A DNA stretch of 64,000 bases, from contig CAMLML010000007.1 in NCBI GenBank assembly GCA_946481095.1, positions 13,357 through 77,356 of the forward strand, read 5' to 3'. The DNA is from an uncultured Cellvibrio sp. (lineage in GTDB: Bacteria > Pseudomonadota > Gammaproteobacteria > Pseudomonadales > Cellvibrionaceae). Position 1 is the first letter of the stretch, and each line of letters opens with the position of its first letter. The position numbers and the translations under genes are program-made. The notes under the pieces are model-generated. The model searched no databases. It had not been told where the DNA came from and saw nothing but the letters and a program-made list of their open reading frames with translations. Positions 42,715 through 51,504 of the stretch are shown piece by piece.

Positions 42715-43602
42715 ATGGATTTTCCTACCATAGAAGCTTTTGTTGGTAATACCCCGCTTGTGCAATTACAACGGCTTCCCGGAAATACAAGCAATCGGTT
42801 GTTGGTCAAACTGGAAGGCAATAATCCTGCAGGTTCAGTCAAAGACAGGCCCGCCCTTTCCATGTTTCAACAAGCAGAAGCGCGTGGCGACATAAAACCC
42901 GGTGATACCCTGATCGAAGCGACCAGTGGTAACACGGGTATTGCGCTGGCAATGGTGGCGGCAATCAAAGGCTACAACATGATTTTGATTATGCCGGACA
43001 ACAGCACTGCCGAACGCAAAGCCGCTATGACAGCCTATGGTGCGCAGCTGATATTGGTCACCAGAGCAGAAGGCATGGAAGGTGCTCGCGATCTTGCTTT
43101 GAAAATGCAAGCGGAGGGCAAGGGCAGGGTGTTGGATCAATTTGGTAATGGCGATAATCCGCTCGCACATTACAACACCACCGGGCCGGAAATCTGGCAA
43201 CAAACCCGGGGACGAATCACTCATTTTGTCAGTTCAATGGGCACCACTGGCACTATCATGGGTGTGTCACGTTTTTTGAAAGAAAAAAATCCCGCGATCA
43301 GGATTATTGGTCTACAACCAGAAGAGGGGGCGCAAATTCCCGGTATTCGTCGTTGGCCGCAAGAGTATCTGCCAAAAATTTATCATGCTGAACAAGTCGA
43401 TGAAATTGTGAATATGTCGCAAGCAGAAGCCGAACAAACCATGCGTGATTTGGCGCGCAAGGAAGGTATCTTTTGTGGTGTGTCATCGGGCGGTGCTGTG
43501 GCAGCCGCGCTGCGTTTGAATCAGCAGGTTGAAAATGCCGTAATAGTGGCGATTATTTGTGATCGCGGTGACAGGTATTTGTCATCGGGATTGTTTAATT
43601 AG
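42715..43602 (+). CDS. cysM: Cysteine synthase B
   Basis: PLP enzyme making cysteine from O-acetylserine and sulfide or thiosulfate. It has 295 residues. The PLP lysine is in NPAGSVKDRPA, phosphate binding in EATSGNTGIALAM and SSMGTTGTIMG, and GVSSGGAVAAAL is typical of the CysM class. The ATG at 42715 follows CGAGATTGATT; a TTG two codons earlier is unlikely. A possible -10 TAGAAT is at 42671. Confidence 0.97.
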   Translation: MDFPTIEAFVGNTPLVQLQRLPGNTSNRLLVKLEGNNPAGSVKDRPALSMFQQAEARGDIKPGDTLIEATSGNTGIALAMVAAIKGYNMILIMPDNSTAERKAAMTAYGAQLILVTRAEGMEGARDLALKMQAEGKGRVLDQFGNGDNPLAHYNTTGPEIWQQTRGRITHFVSSMGTTGTIMGVSRFLKEKNPAIRIIGLQPEEGAQIPGIRRWPQEYLPKIYHAEQVDEIVNMSQAEAEQTMRDLARKEGIFCGVSSGGAVAAALRLNQQVENAVIVAIICDRGDRYLSSGLFN

Positions 43603-43604
43603 AC

Positions 43605-43773
43605 TCCACCCTGACTCTCCCCTTTTCAGGGGAGGGGGAACAGCTCCTCCCTTTGAAAAAGGGAGGCGGGGGAGGGATTTAAAATAGTCAATTTATCTGA
43701 ATTTTTTAAATCCCCCCTAACCCCCCTTTTTCAAAGTGGGAAACCCCTGGCAAGGGGGAGGTTGGGAGGGGGT
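43605..43773. repeat. C-rich/G-rich palindromic repeat, copy 5 (full composite)
   Basis: Four-module composite: CTCCCCTTTTCAGGGGAG, CTCCTCCCTTTGAAAAAGGGAGG-type, an AT-rich centre with ATTTAAAAT...TTTTTTAAAT arms, CCCCCCTTTTTCAAAGTGGG, and CCCTGGCAAGGGGG ending GGTTGGGAGGGGGTCATG. It is nearly collinear with copy 6 downstream of relA. It ends 30 bases before rlmD. Confidence 0.9.
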
Positions 43774-43802
43774 CATGATTTTTAATTTAAAGAAAAAACC
43801 TG

Positions 43803-45242
43803 ATGAAAAAAACCAGCAGTAACAAAACCGGTTTTGGTAAAAAACCGCGCAGTGAAAAAACCGAAAAAAAATCGGTTTATGTCGATGATGGTCGTCCGCG
43901 TTTACAACAACCGCGTAAAGAAAAAATCGAACAACCACTCGACAACATGCGTTTGGGTGAAATGACTATCGAGCGTATGGGGCATGATGGTCGAGGTATT
44001 GCGTATTGGAATCAAAAAACCTGTTTTGTGGAAGGGGCCTTGACTGGCGAAAGAATTACAGCACGTTTGGTTGCCAATCACCCACGCTATGCAGAGGCAC
44101 GTGTTGATCAAATTATTGAAGCTTCTGCGGATCGTATTGCTGCGCAGTGCCAATACTATGCGCAATGTGGCGGCTGCCAGTTACAACATACGCCTGTTGC
44201 TGCACAATTGGCTCTGAAACAAGCGGCAGTTTTGGAACAGCTTGAGCGTTGGGCAAATGCCAAACCGAAAAAAATTCTTGGTGCTATTGAATCACCTGCA
44301 TATGGTTACAGGCGCAGTGCGCGCCTGGCTATTGATGAGCGTGGTGATGATTTTTTATTGGGTTTTAGGCAAGCCAATAGCCATCAATTGGTGAATATTG
44401 ATGAATGCTCTGTGTTGGTGCCATCGCTCAGTCAATTGATTAAGCCGTTGCGAAGTTTATTGGTTGATCTTGTCACACAAAATGCAATTTCACATGTGGA
44501 TTTGTTAGCCGCCGATAAAACAGTGATTGTGTTGCGTCAAATCAAATCACTCAGCGATCAGGATTATCAACAGATTTCCGATTTTGCAAAAAAATATGCC
44601 TGTGAAATATGTTTGCAGCCAAATAAATCACCCGAATTGGTTGATTTACAACAGCAAGCAATTGATCCCCGTTTATTTTATTCCCTGAAACAATTCCAGT
44701 TGGAAATTGGTTTTCATCCATTGGATTTTATTCAAGTCAATGCCGGAGTGAATGAAAAAATGGTGGCTCAAGCATTGGCGCTGTTGGATATCAAATCCAA
44801 CGAAACAGTGCTGGATTTATTTTGTGGTATAGGCAATTTCACTTTACCTGTTGCCACGCAAGCCAAACGGGTAATCGGTATTGAAGGGCAGGAATCCATG
44901 GTGTTGCGTGGTCGTGAAAATGCACAGCGTTCAGGCATAAAAAATGTGGAATTTATGGCCGCCGATTTGGAAAAAATGGGTTTGCCCCGTTTGCGTCAAG
45001 TCTGTAGCTCACTGGATGCAGTGTTGCTTGATCCACCGAGGGATGGCGCCAAACAGAGTGTAGGATTGATCGCGCAACTTTCTCCTGAACGGGTGGTCTA
45101 CGTCAGTTGCAATCCCGCAACCCTGGCACGTGACGCCAAAGAATTATTGGCTGCCGGTTATCAATTAAGTGCCTTGGGGGTAGTCGATATGTTCCCGCAA
45201 ACCGCACATGTTGAATCCATGGCATTGTTTGTTCGCAGATAA
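43803..45242 (+). CDS. rlmD: 23S rRNA (uracil-1939-C5)-methyltransferase
   Basis: SAM-dependent enzyme (RumA) that methylates U1939 of 23S rRNA. It has 479 residues, longer than E. coli by a lysine-rich N-terminal extension (residues 1-45). A TRAM domain (about 50-105) is followed by the [4Fe-4S] cysteines in CQYYAQCGGCQLQH, the SAM-binding LDLFCGIGNFTLP, and the catalytic cysteine in YVSCNPATLARD. The cysM-rlmD-relA order is that of Pseudomonas. Confidence 0.97.
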   Translation: MKKTSSNKTGFGKKPRSEKTEKKSVYVDDGRPRLQQPRKEKIEQPLDNMRLGEMTIERMGHDGRGIAYWNQKTCFVEGALTGERITARLVANHPRYAEARVDQIIEASADRIAAQCQYYAQCGGCQLQHTPVAAQLALKQAAVLEQLERWANAKPKKILGAIESPAYGYRRSARLAIDERGDDFLLGFRQANSHQLVNIDECSVLVPSLSQLIKPLRSLLVDLVTQNAISHVDLLAADKTVIVLRQIKSLSDQDYQQISDFAKKYACEICLQPNKSPELVDLQQQAIDPRLFYSLKQFQLEIGFHPLDFIQVNAGVNEKMVAQALALLDIKSNETVLDLFCGIGNFTLPVATQAKRVIGIEGQESMVLRGRENAQRSGIKNVEFMAADLEKMGLPRLRQVCSSLDAVLLDPPRDGAKQSVGLIAQLSPERVVYVSCNPATLARDAKELLAAGYQLSALGVVDMFPQTAHVESMALFVRR

Positions 45243-45281
45243 AAGAAAAAATAGAAAAAGAGCAAAGAACAGGAGCGATCA

Positions 45282-47525
45282 ATGGTAAAAGTGCGTCAGG
45301 ATCACCCCATAGCGGCCGATGGTCAGGTTGACATAGAGGCCTGGATTAATCGTGTCGATCATTTGCATAGCCAATCCGAAACTGCACGTAGCGAATTACG
45401 TCGCGCCGCTGAATTAAGTTTGTCGCTGGTTGACATTCAATCTGAAGATGATCACAACTGGGGCGAAGATTTTTCCTGTTTCAGAATCGGTTTGGAGATG
45501 GCGGAAATTCTGGCTGATTTAAAACTGGATCAGGACGCGCTGGTAGCAGCCATGTTGTATCGCGCTGTTCGTGAAAACAAAATTACTCTGGCTGAGATAC
45601 AAAATCAATTTGGCGACACTGTCTCCAAATTGATTAAAGGTGTTTTGCGCATGGCGGCTATCAGTTACCAACGCAAAGAAACCGAGCAGCGCGTGTTAGG
45701 TAATGAAGCTGAAGTTCAAGCAGAAAAAATCCGCAAAATGCTGGTTGCCATGGTTGATGATGTGCGTATTGCATTAATCAAACTGGCAGAAAGAACCTGC
45801 GCGATTCGCGCTGTAAAAAATGCTACTGCACAACGCAAAAAACAAATTGCCCGTGAAGTCGCGGATATCTATGCACCTCTGGCTCACCGATTGGGTATTG
45901 GTCATATCAAATGGGAATTGGAAGATTTATCTTTCCGTTATTTACAGCCCGACGAATATAAACAAATTGCCCATTTGCTGGATGAGAGACGTCTGGATCG
46001 CCAGCAATATATTGAAAAATTATTGGGACTGATTCGCGAACATTTGCGCCGCTCCAATATTAATGGCGAAGTCACCGGGCGCGCTAAACATATTTACAGT
46101 ATCTGGCGAAAAATGCAGAGAAAGGCGATTCCTTTTTCGCAGGTTTACGACATTCGCGCGGTGCGAATTTTAGTTCCGCAAGTGCGTGATTGTTATGCAG
46201 TACTCGGTATTGTGCACAGCTTGTGGCGAAATGTACCGCATGAATTTGATGACTATATTGCATCGCCAAAAGAAAATGGTTATCGCTCATTGCACACTGC
46301 TGTTATTGGTCCGGAAAATAAAGTATTGGAAGTACAAATTCGCACTTTTGAAATGCACGAAGAATCGGAATTGGGGGTGTGCGCACACTGGCGTTACAAA
46401 GGTACTGATACGGAAGTAGATAAAAGCAGTTACGAGCAAAAAATTTCCTGGTTGCGGCAAGTATTGGAATGGCATGAAGAGTTGGGTGGTGACAATCAAC
46501 AACTACAAGAAGATTTCCGTAGCCTGGATCAGGATCGTTTATATGTGTTTACACCGGAAGGTCACGTAGTCGATTTACCGCGTACAGCAACACCTCTGGA
46601 TTTTGCCTATCGTATTCACACCGATGTTGGTCATCGCTGTCGCGGTGCCAAAGTGAATAATCGAATTGTGCCACTCAACTATCAACTCAATAATGCGGAT
46701 CAGGTTGAAATTCTAATCGGCAAACGCGATATGCCGAGTCGCGACTGGTTGAATCCGGCATTGGGTTATATCAACACGCCACGCGCCCGACAAAAAGTTC
46801 AACAATGGTACAAGCAACAGGCGCGCGATCAAAATATTGCGGAAGGCCAGGCATTACTCGACAGGGAATTTCGTCGCCTTGCTTTATTGGATTTGGATTT
46901 TGAAACGCTTGCGAAAAAGTTAAAATTTCACACGCTGGATGATCTTTACGCGGCTGTGGGTGCCAGCGATATGGGCGTCGGCCAGGTATTGAATGCTGCG
47001 CAAAAAATTGTGGACGAAAGCAATCCACAACAACCCTTATTGCCGTTTAAAACCAAAGCGCCCAGCAAGAAAAAATCCTCCGATTTTTATATCGAAGGTG
47101 TGGGTAATTTACTCACGCAAATTGCACATTGTTGTAACCCGGTTCCCGGCGATGCGATTGCCGGGTACATCACCTTGGGGAAAGGGGTTTCCATTCACCG
47201 ACAGGACTGTAGCAATTTATTGCAATTACAAACTGACGAACCGCAACGTATCTTAAAAGTAGAATGGGGCGATCAACCACAAAGCACTTATGCCGTCGAT
47301 ATTGTGATTGAAGCTTATGATCGTTATGGTTTGTTGCGAGATATCACCACGTGTTTTGATAACGAACGCATCAACATCATTGCGTTAAATACTGTGTCGG
47401 ATAAACAAAAAAGTACTGTGGATATGCAGGTGACAGGTGAGATTCGTGGTATTGATGAATTGAGCCGGATATTAACCAAATTGAATCAGTTACCGAATGT
47501 GGCTTCGGCCAGAAGAAAGCATTAA
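45282..47525 (+). CDS. relA: (p)ppGpp synthetase RelA
   Basis: Ribosome-associated synthetase that makes (p)ppGpp on amino-acid starvation. It has 747 residues. The N-terminal HD domain is degenerate (MLYRAVRENK instead of the HDxxED metal site), so it should lack hydrolase activity as in the RelA class. The synthetase region includes YDIRAVRILV and SPKENGYRSLHTAV; then TGS (YVFTPEGHVVDLPRTATPLDFAY), the zinc-finger region (CCNPVPGD) and a C-terminal ACT domain. Preceded by GGAGCGATCA. Confidence 0.98.
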   Translation: MVKVRQDHPIAADGQVDIEAWINRVDHLHSQSETARSELRRAAELSLSLVDIQSEDDHNWGEDFSCFRIGLEMAEILADLKLDQDALVAAMLYRAVRENKITLAEIQNQFGDTVSKLIKGVLRMAAISYQRKETEQRVLGNEAEVQAEKIRKMLVAMVDDVRIALIKLAERTCAIRAVKNATAQRKKQIAREVADIYAPLAHRLGIGHIKWELEDLSFRYLQPDEYKQIAHLLDERRLDRQQYIEKLLGLIREHLRRSNINGEVTGRAKHIYSIWRKMQRKAIPFSQVYDIRAVRILVPQVRDCYAVLGIVHSLWRNVPHEFDDYIASPKENGYRSLHTAVIGPENKVLEVQIRTFEMHEESELGVCAHWRYKGTDTEVDKSSYEQKISWLRQVLEWHEELGGDNQQLQEDFRSLDQDRLYVFTPEGHVVDLPRTATPLDFAYRIHTDVGHRCRGAKVNNRIVPLNYQLNNADQVEILIGKRDMPSRDWLNPALGYINTPRARQKVQQWYKQQARDQNIAEGQALLDREFRRLALLDLDFETLAKKLKFHTLDDLYAAVGASDMGVGQVLNAAQKIVDESNPQQPLLPFKTKAPSKKKSSDFYIEGVGNLLTQIAHCCNPVPGDAIAGYITLGKGVSIHRQDCSNLLQLQTDEPQRILKVEWGDQPQSTYAVDIVIEAYDRYGLLRDITTCFDNERINIIALNTVSDKQKSTVDMQVTGEIRGIDELSRILTKLNQLPNVASARRKH

Positions 47526-47529
47526 AACA

Positions 47530-47710
47530 ACCCCACCCTAACCCTCCCCTTCGTAAGGGGAGGGGACTAGCTCCTCCCTTTGAAAAAGGGAGGCTGGGAG
47601 GGATTTAAAATGGTCAATTTTTCGAAGATTTTAAATCCCCCCTAACCCCCCCTTTTTCAAAGTGGGGAACTGTTCCTCCCCCTTGCCAAGGGGGAGGTTA
47701 GGAGGGGGTG
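47530..47710. repeat. C-rich/G-rich palindromic repeat, copy 6 (full composite)
   Basis: Same architecture as copy 5: CCTCCCCTTCGTAAGGGGAGG, CTCCTCCCTTTGAAAAAGGGAGG-type, ATTTAAAAT...ATTTTAAAT centre, CCCCCCTTTTTCAAAGTGGGG and CCTCCCCCTTGCCAAGGGGGAGG-type, ending TTAGGAGGGGGTG. It lies between relA and mazG, and its last bases provide a spurious GTG in the mazG frame. Confidence 0.92.
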
Positions 47711-47740
47711 AAAGCTTTTAAAAGATTATTTGAGAAAAAC

Positions 47741-48538
47741 ATGAACCCCTACACCATCACCGATCTTCTCTATTTAATGCAGCGCCTGCGCGACCCTCAA
47801 ACCGGTTGTCCCTGGGATATCACACAGACTTACGACACCATTGCACCTTCCACGCTCGAGGAAGCTTATGAAGTGGTGGATGCAATCGAGAAAAAAGATT
47901 TTGCACATTTGAAAGAAGAGTTGGGTGATCTTTTATTTCAAGTGATCTTTTACAGCCAAATCGGTAAAGAAGAAAATCGTTTTGAATTTGCCGATGTAGT
48001 GTCAACTTTGGTAGCGAAATTGGTGCGTCGCCATCCGCATGTATTTCCGGATGGAACTTTGCAATCGCAAATCACAAATCGAAACAGTTTGTCGGAAGAG
48101 GTGAAAGCGCGTTGGGAGGTAATTAAACAGGAAGAGCGAGCAGCCAAAGGTGTGCAAGGCGTATTGGATGATGTCCCGCTGAATTTACCGGCCTTGAGTC
48201 GTGCTGCCAAATTGCAAAAGCGTGCTGCTTCGGTTGGCTTTGATTGGGATGATGTACAGGGGCCAATTGCCAAAGTGCGCGAAGAGTTAGCTGAAGTGGA
48301 AGAGGCTTTGGCTGATCAGGATTTGCCCGGGGTTGAAGAGGAATTGGGCGATTTGTTATTTGCTGTTGTTAACATCAGCCGGTTTTTGAAAATAGATCCT
48401 GAACAAGCTTTGCGTAAAGCCAACCTCAAGTTTTCCAATCGGTTTCAATACATCGAAAAAAATCTTAACAAACCTTTCGCATCTTCGAATATTGACGAGA
48501 TGAACCGATTGTGGGAAGAGGCAAAAAACGACAAATAA
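47741..48538 (+). CDS. mazG: Nucleoside triphosphate pyrophosphohydrolase MazG
   Basis: Hydrolyses nucleoside triphosphates to monophosphates and modulates nutritional stress responses. It has 265 residues with two tandem MazG domains; EExxE-type metal motifs occur in EELGDLLFQVIFYSQI and EELGDLLFAVVNISRF. The ATG (MNPYTITDLLYLMQRLRDP) aligns with the E. coli start. An in-frame GTG 33 bases earlier lies in the repeat and is rejected. Follows relA as in Pseudomonas and E. coli. Confidence 0.96.
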   Translation: MNPYTITDLLYLMQRLRDPQTGCPWDITQTYDTIAPSTLEEAYEVVDAIEKKDFAHLKEELGDLLFQVIFYSQIGKEENRFEFADVVSTLVAKLVRRHPHVFPDGTLQSQITNRNSLSEEVKARWEVIKQEERAAKGVQGVLDDVPLNLPALSRAAKLQKRAASVGFDWDDVQGPIAKVREELAEVEEALADQDLPGVEEELGDLLFAVVNISRFLKIDPEQALRKANLKFSNRFQYIEKNLNKPFASSNIDEMNRLWEEAKNDK

Positions 48539-48625
48539 ATGCTATAAATCCGATACAAAATAGGCTACTAATACCATCCTTATGGTCTATGATACAAACA
48601 TGCCCCCGTTACAAAAGGTACGCAG

Positions 48626-49873
48626 TTGGACAGTCGTGAAGTGAAACCCGGTTATATGGATGAACGACCCAAAAGCCATAAAATCCATATTTCGGAACTC
48701 AAAATTGGTATGTTCGTTTCCAAACTCGATAGAGACTGGTTGGAGACTCCCTTTTTAATGCAAGGTTTTATCGTTGAAACCCTGGAAGATATAGATCTGG
48801 TTGCACAATACAGCGAACACATCTGGGTAGATGAATTGGTTTCAGAATGGGTTCCACCTGAAAAACGTTCCATAGCGGACACCTTTCAATACAGATCTGT
48901 ATATGCCAATGAAACAGATGCCAAACAAGAACATTCGAATGCATTGGCAACTTACAAACAAGCCCGTCGATTAACCCGCACGCTGCTTGATGATTTGCGA
49001 TTTGGCACTGTCATAGATGCCGATAAAGTTAAATCCACAGTCAGTGATTGCATGTACAGCATTTTGCGTAATCCGGATGCATTGATCTGGATGTCACGCA
49101 TGCGTAATGAAGATGAATACACGGCAGAACACTGTTTGAATGTGTGCATTCTGTCAATTGCCTTTGGCCGTCATTTGGGAATGGATGAAGAGGAATTGCA
49201 AAAGTTGGGCATCAGCGGTTTGTTGCATGATGTAGGCAAGATGCGTGTCCCGCCTGAAATATTAAATAAACCGGAAAAGCTGACAGAAAAAGAATTCAAC
49301 ATTATCAAAGCCCATTCCATTCACGGGCGCAATCTGTTGATGTCATCCAGTGGTTTGCCGGATATTGCAATTGATGTTGCCTACAGTCATCACGAAAAAG
49401 TGGATGGCTCCGGTTATCCAAGAAAGTTATCATCGGCCGGTATTTCTGATTTCGCCAAAATAGTAACCATTGTCGATGCCTATGATGCTATGACAGCTAA
49501 CCGCTGTTATTCCAAAGCTCGCCCCAGTACCGAAGCACTGAAAATTATTTTTAAAGATCGCGGCACACATTTTGATGAAAAACTGGCGTTGGAATTTATC
49601 AAGTGTGTCGGTTTGTATCCACCAGGTTCCTTGGTAGAGTTGATCAATGGATTGGTGGGTATTGTGTTGCAAACCAATCAAAAATATCGTCATTTGCCAA
49701 AAATTATTGTGATCAAAAATTTAAGTGGCGAATTGGAAAAAGAAATTGTTCTTGATCTGGACGAAATAGAAAAGAAAAAGTTGGATAAAACCTACCTGAT
49801 CAAACGCGCACTCACCGATGGTGAGTACGGTATTCGTTTAATCGATTACAAAGAGCGCGGTTTGGGTTTTTGA
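48626..49873 (+). CDS. HD-GYP domain protein with DUF3391, predicted c-di-GMP phosphodiesterase
   Basis: Predicted to hydrolyse c-di-GMP. It has 415 residues. N-terminal DUF3391 (about 18-110, HISELKIGMFVSKLDRDW), then HD-GYP (about 150-320) with H169, H201-D202 (HDVGK), H230, H255-H256-E257 and D260-GSGYP: all metal and signature residues are present. The TTG start is suggested by AAAGG seven bases upstream; the ATG at 48656 is an alternative. Its last 28 bases overlap the 3' end of the convergent pseudouridine synthase gene. Confidence 0.9.
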   Translation: MDSREVKPGYMDERPKSHKIHISELKIGMFVSKLDRDWLETPFLMQGFIVETLEDIDLVAQYSEHIWVDELVSEWVPPEKRSIADTFQYRSVYANETDAKQEHSNALATYKQARRLTRTLLDDLRFGTVIDADKVKSTVSDCMYSILRNPDALIWMSRMRNEDEYTAEHCLNVCILSIAFGRHLGMDEEELQKLGISGLLHDVGKMRVPPEILNKPEKLTEKEFNIIKAHSIHGRNLLMSSSGLPDIAIDVAYSHHEKVDGSGYPRKLSSAGISDFAKIVTIVDAYDAMTANRCYSKARPSTEALKIIFKDRGTHFDEKLALEFIKCVGLYPPGSLVELINGLVGIVLQTNQKYRHLPKIIVIKNLSGELEKEIVLDLDEIEKKKLDKTYLIKRALTDGEYGIRLIDYKERGLGF

Positions 49874-50625
49874 ATAATCACCGTCGTTTTTTTCTCAGCC
49901 GTTTTTTCACTCACGGATTTTTTTGGAGCTGCCGTTTTAGGACGCGGTTTATTAACCGGTTTTTGCCCCGCAATTTTTTGATCGGTATTTTCCGATTGAG
50001 TTGGTCGATTGTTACCGGAGCGATTATTAGCAGGACGATTATTCCCGGATCGATTGGGTTTTGCACCCAGTGCATTGGCCGGTAAATTAATCGTTTCAAC
50101 TTTGTATTTACCCGGTTCAATACCTTCCAAAGTCCAATTGCCAATTTTCACCCGCACCAACCGCAAAGTTGGATGCCCCACGGCAGCAGTCATGCGACGC
50201 ACTTGTCGGTTCTTACCTTCAGTAATCACAATTTCAATCCACTGTGTTGGAATATTCTGACGGCTACGAATCGGTGGATCACGTTCCCATAATTTTGGTG
50301 CGGCAATTAATCTCGCTTCAGCCGGTTGCGTAATTCCATCATTTAATTCCACACCTTGACGCAATTTAGTCAACGCATAACTGTTAGGTGCACCCTCTAC
50401 TTGCACCCAATAGGTCTTCGCTAATTTATGCGCCGGATGTGCAATATGATGCTGCACCTGCCCGTCATCCGTCAGCAACAACAAACCTTCTGAATCATGA
50501 TCCAATCTCCCGGCAGGGTACACATGCGGGATCTTGATATATTCCTTCAATGTAGGGCGATTTTCCTCACTGGTGAATTGTGAAAGCACGCCAAAGGGTT
50601 TATTAAATAGAATCAACGAAGCCAT
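49846..50625 (-). CDS. rluE: 23S rRNA pseudouridine synthase, RluE/RsuA family
   Basis: Isomerises a uridine in 23S rRNA, by similarity U2457. It has 259 residues. The catalytic aspartate is in PAGRLDHDSEGLLLLT; KTYWVQVEG and EGKNRQVRRMTAAVGHPTLRLVRV are diagnostic of the RluE-like branch lacking an S4 domain. The last about 70 residues form an extra basic, low-complexity tail with NRSGNNRPANNRSGNNRP repeats and lysine/proline clusters, perhaps an RNA-binding tail. The stop lies inside the convergent HD-GYP gene. Confidence 0.93.
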   Translation of the reverse strand: MASLILFNKPFGVLSQFTSEENRPTLKEYIKIPHVYPAGRLDHDSEGLLLLTDDGQVQHHIAHPAHKLAKTYWVQVEGAPNSYALTKLRQGVELNDGITQPAEARLIAAPKLWERDPPIRSRQNIPTQWIEIVITEGKNRQVRRMTAAVGHPTLRLVRVKIGNWTLEGIEPGKYKVETINLPANALGAKPNRSGNNRPANNRSGNNRPTQSENTDQKIAGQKPVNKPRPKTAAPKKSVSEKTAEKKTTVIIQKPKPRSL

Positions 50626-50952
50626 GGCTGGCGATATTCCTGAGTATTGGTCGAGGTGGGGATTTTACCTGAGTTGGTTAAGAATGGGCATTCTCTGCCA
50701 TCAGGTATTTGGTAGACAGAATTCGGAATTATTTGGGGTTTCAGACAAGCCTATAAAATAAGAAGACTAAATCGTGCAAAAAATGTGATTCATTTTTACC
50801 GATTGAACTCTTTCTGTAATCACCTCTCTTAACTGATACAGATTCAGTGAACAGTTGCACTGGATCTGGAAAGATTTATGTCTTTCAGTTTTGTACCCCT
50901 GACAACTCCCTTTGCTCGCCCAGTGTTCTGTGCGAGCTTTTTTGCTAAAGAT
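50626..50952. other. 327-base gene-free stretch with an orphan plus-strand terminator
   Basis: No credible protein frame. A plus-strand terminator (50914-50943) lies at its end although no plus-strand gene is upstream. An AT-rich possible -10 (TATAAA near 50752) and a hairpin of AAAAATG/CATTTTT (about 50778-50796) are the only other structures seen. A small RNA is possible but weakly supported. Confidence 0.5.
50914..50943 (+). terminator. Orphan plus-strand terminator
   Basis: GCTCGC (50914-50919) pairs with GCGAGC (50932-50937) around a 12-base loop, followed by T6. The minus strand has no T-run, so it does not serve fmdB. Confidence 0.65.
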
Positions 50953-51321
50953 TTAATGACTAATCATCCAGGGTCGCATGGATGGAAACATTTTATTGCC
51001 ATCAGCAGTAAATAATAAATTGGATTTGCGAATCGGTTTATCACCGCAGCCACAGCCTTTGCCGTGTTTATGTTCACGACGCGCTTTTTGTTCAGCGCGA
51101 TATTCCGGTGTGGAAAAAACCGGAGCATGCATGGCTTGTTCATTTCTCGCATGCGCTTGTCGATTCTCTGTCGCCATTGAAAGAAATTCTGGCGCAACCA
51201 TAATCACTCGCGCGCACAATTTTTGGCAGTGTGGGCAAGCCATTGGTTTTGCTGAATCATCCATTGATGCCAATTCGTAAAATAATCCGTGATCTGCACA
51301 TTTGTAATCGTAGACGGGCAT
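50953..51321 (-). CDS. fmdB: FmdB-family zinc-ribbon protein
   Basis: Small putative regulator of 122 residues, named from the Methylophilus formamidase locus. The N-terminal zinc ribbon (MPVYDYKCADHGLFYE...CPHC) uses C8, H11, C29 and C32; the second ligand is His where the family usually has Cys. The C-terminus is rich in His, Gly and Cys (HKHGKGCGCGDKP), perhaps another metal site. GGAG lies nine bases before the ATG. It is downstream of fmdA, beyond a repeat copy, and probably co-transcribed. Confidence 0.9.
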   Translation of the reverse strand: MPVYDYKCADHGLFYELASMDDSAKPMACPHCQKLCARVIMVAPEFLSMATENRQAHARNEQAMHAPVFSTPEYRAEQKARREHKHGKGCGCGDKPIRKSNLLFTADGNKMFPSMRPWMISH

Positions 51322-51357
51322 GATTTTTTTCTCCGAGGTTTTTTGATTAATTTTTTA

Positions 51358-51493
51358 TTGGCACTTACTGTCCCCTCTCCCCTTGTGGGAGAGGGTTAGG
51401 GAGAGGGGGAAATGAATTAAAAAATATCTCGTTAAATTCACCACCCTCTCCCCAGCCCTCTCCCATCAAGGGAGAGGGAGCAGAAAGTGCCAA
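51358..51493. repeat. C-rich/G-rich palindromic repeat, copy 7, with clear terminal inverted repeats
   Basis: Bounded by TTGGCACTT (51358-51366) and AAGTGCCAA (51485-51493), perfect 9-bp ends that extend imperfectly to about 24 bp. Inside are CTCTCCCCTTGTGGGAGAG (51374-51392) and CTCTCCCATCAAGGGAGAG (51459-51477) hairpins around an AT-rich centre. It looks like a small non-autonomous mobile element. Located between fmdA and fmdB. Confidence 0.88.
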
Positions 51494-51504
51494 GTTGAAA
51501 AAAA

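Noticed and set aside
47708..47740. GTG at 47708 as mazG start
   Set aside because: It lies in the end of a repeat copy with only two bases between AGGAGG-like sequence and the codon; the ATG at 47741 aligns with MazG starts.
50534..50761. 75-codon plus-strand frame at the rluE start
   Set aside because: Half of it is antisense to rluE and the rest has no protein-like pattern.
50808..50835. GacA box and RsmZ-like RNA upstream of the orphan terminator
   Set aside because: TGTAAT...CTTAAC departs from TGTAAG-N6-CTTACA in sequence and spacing, and only two GGA motifs follow.
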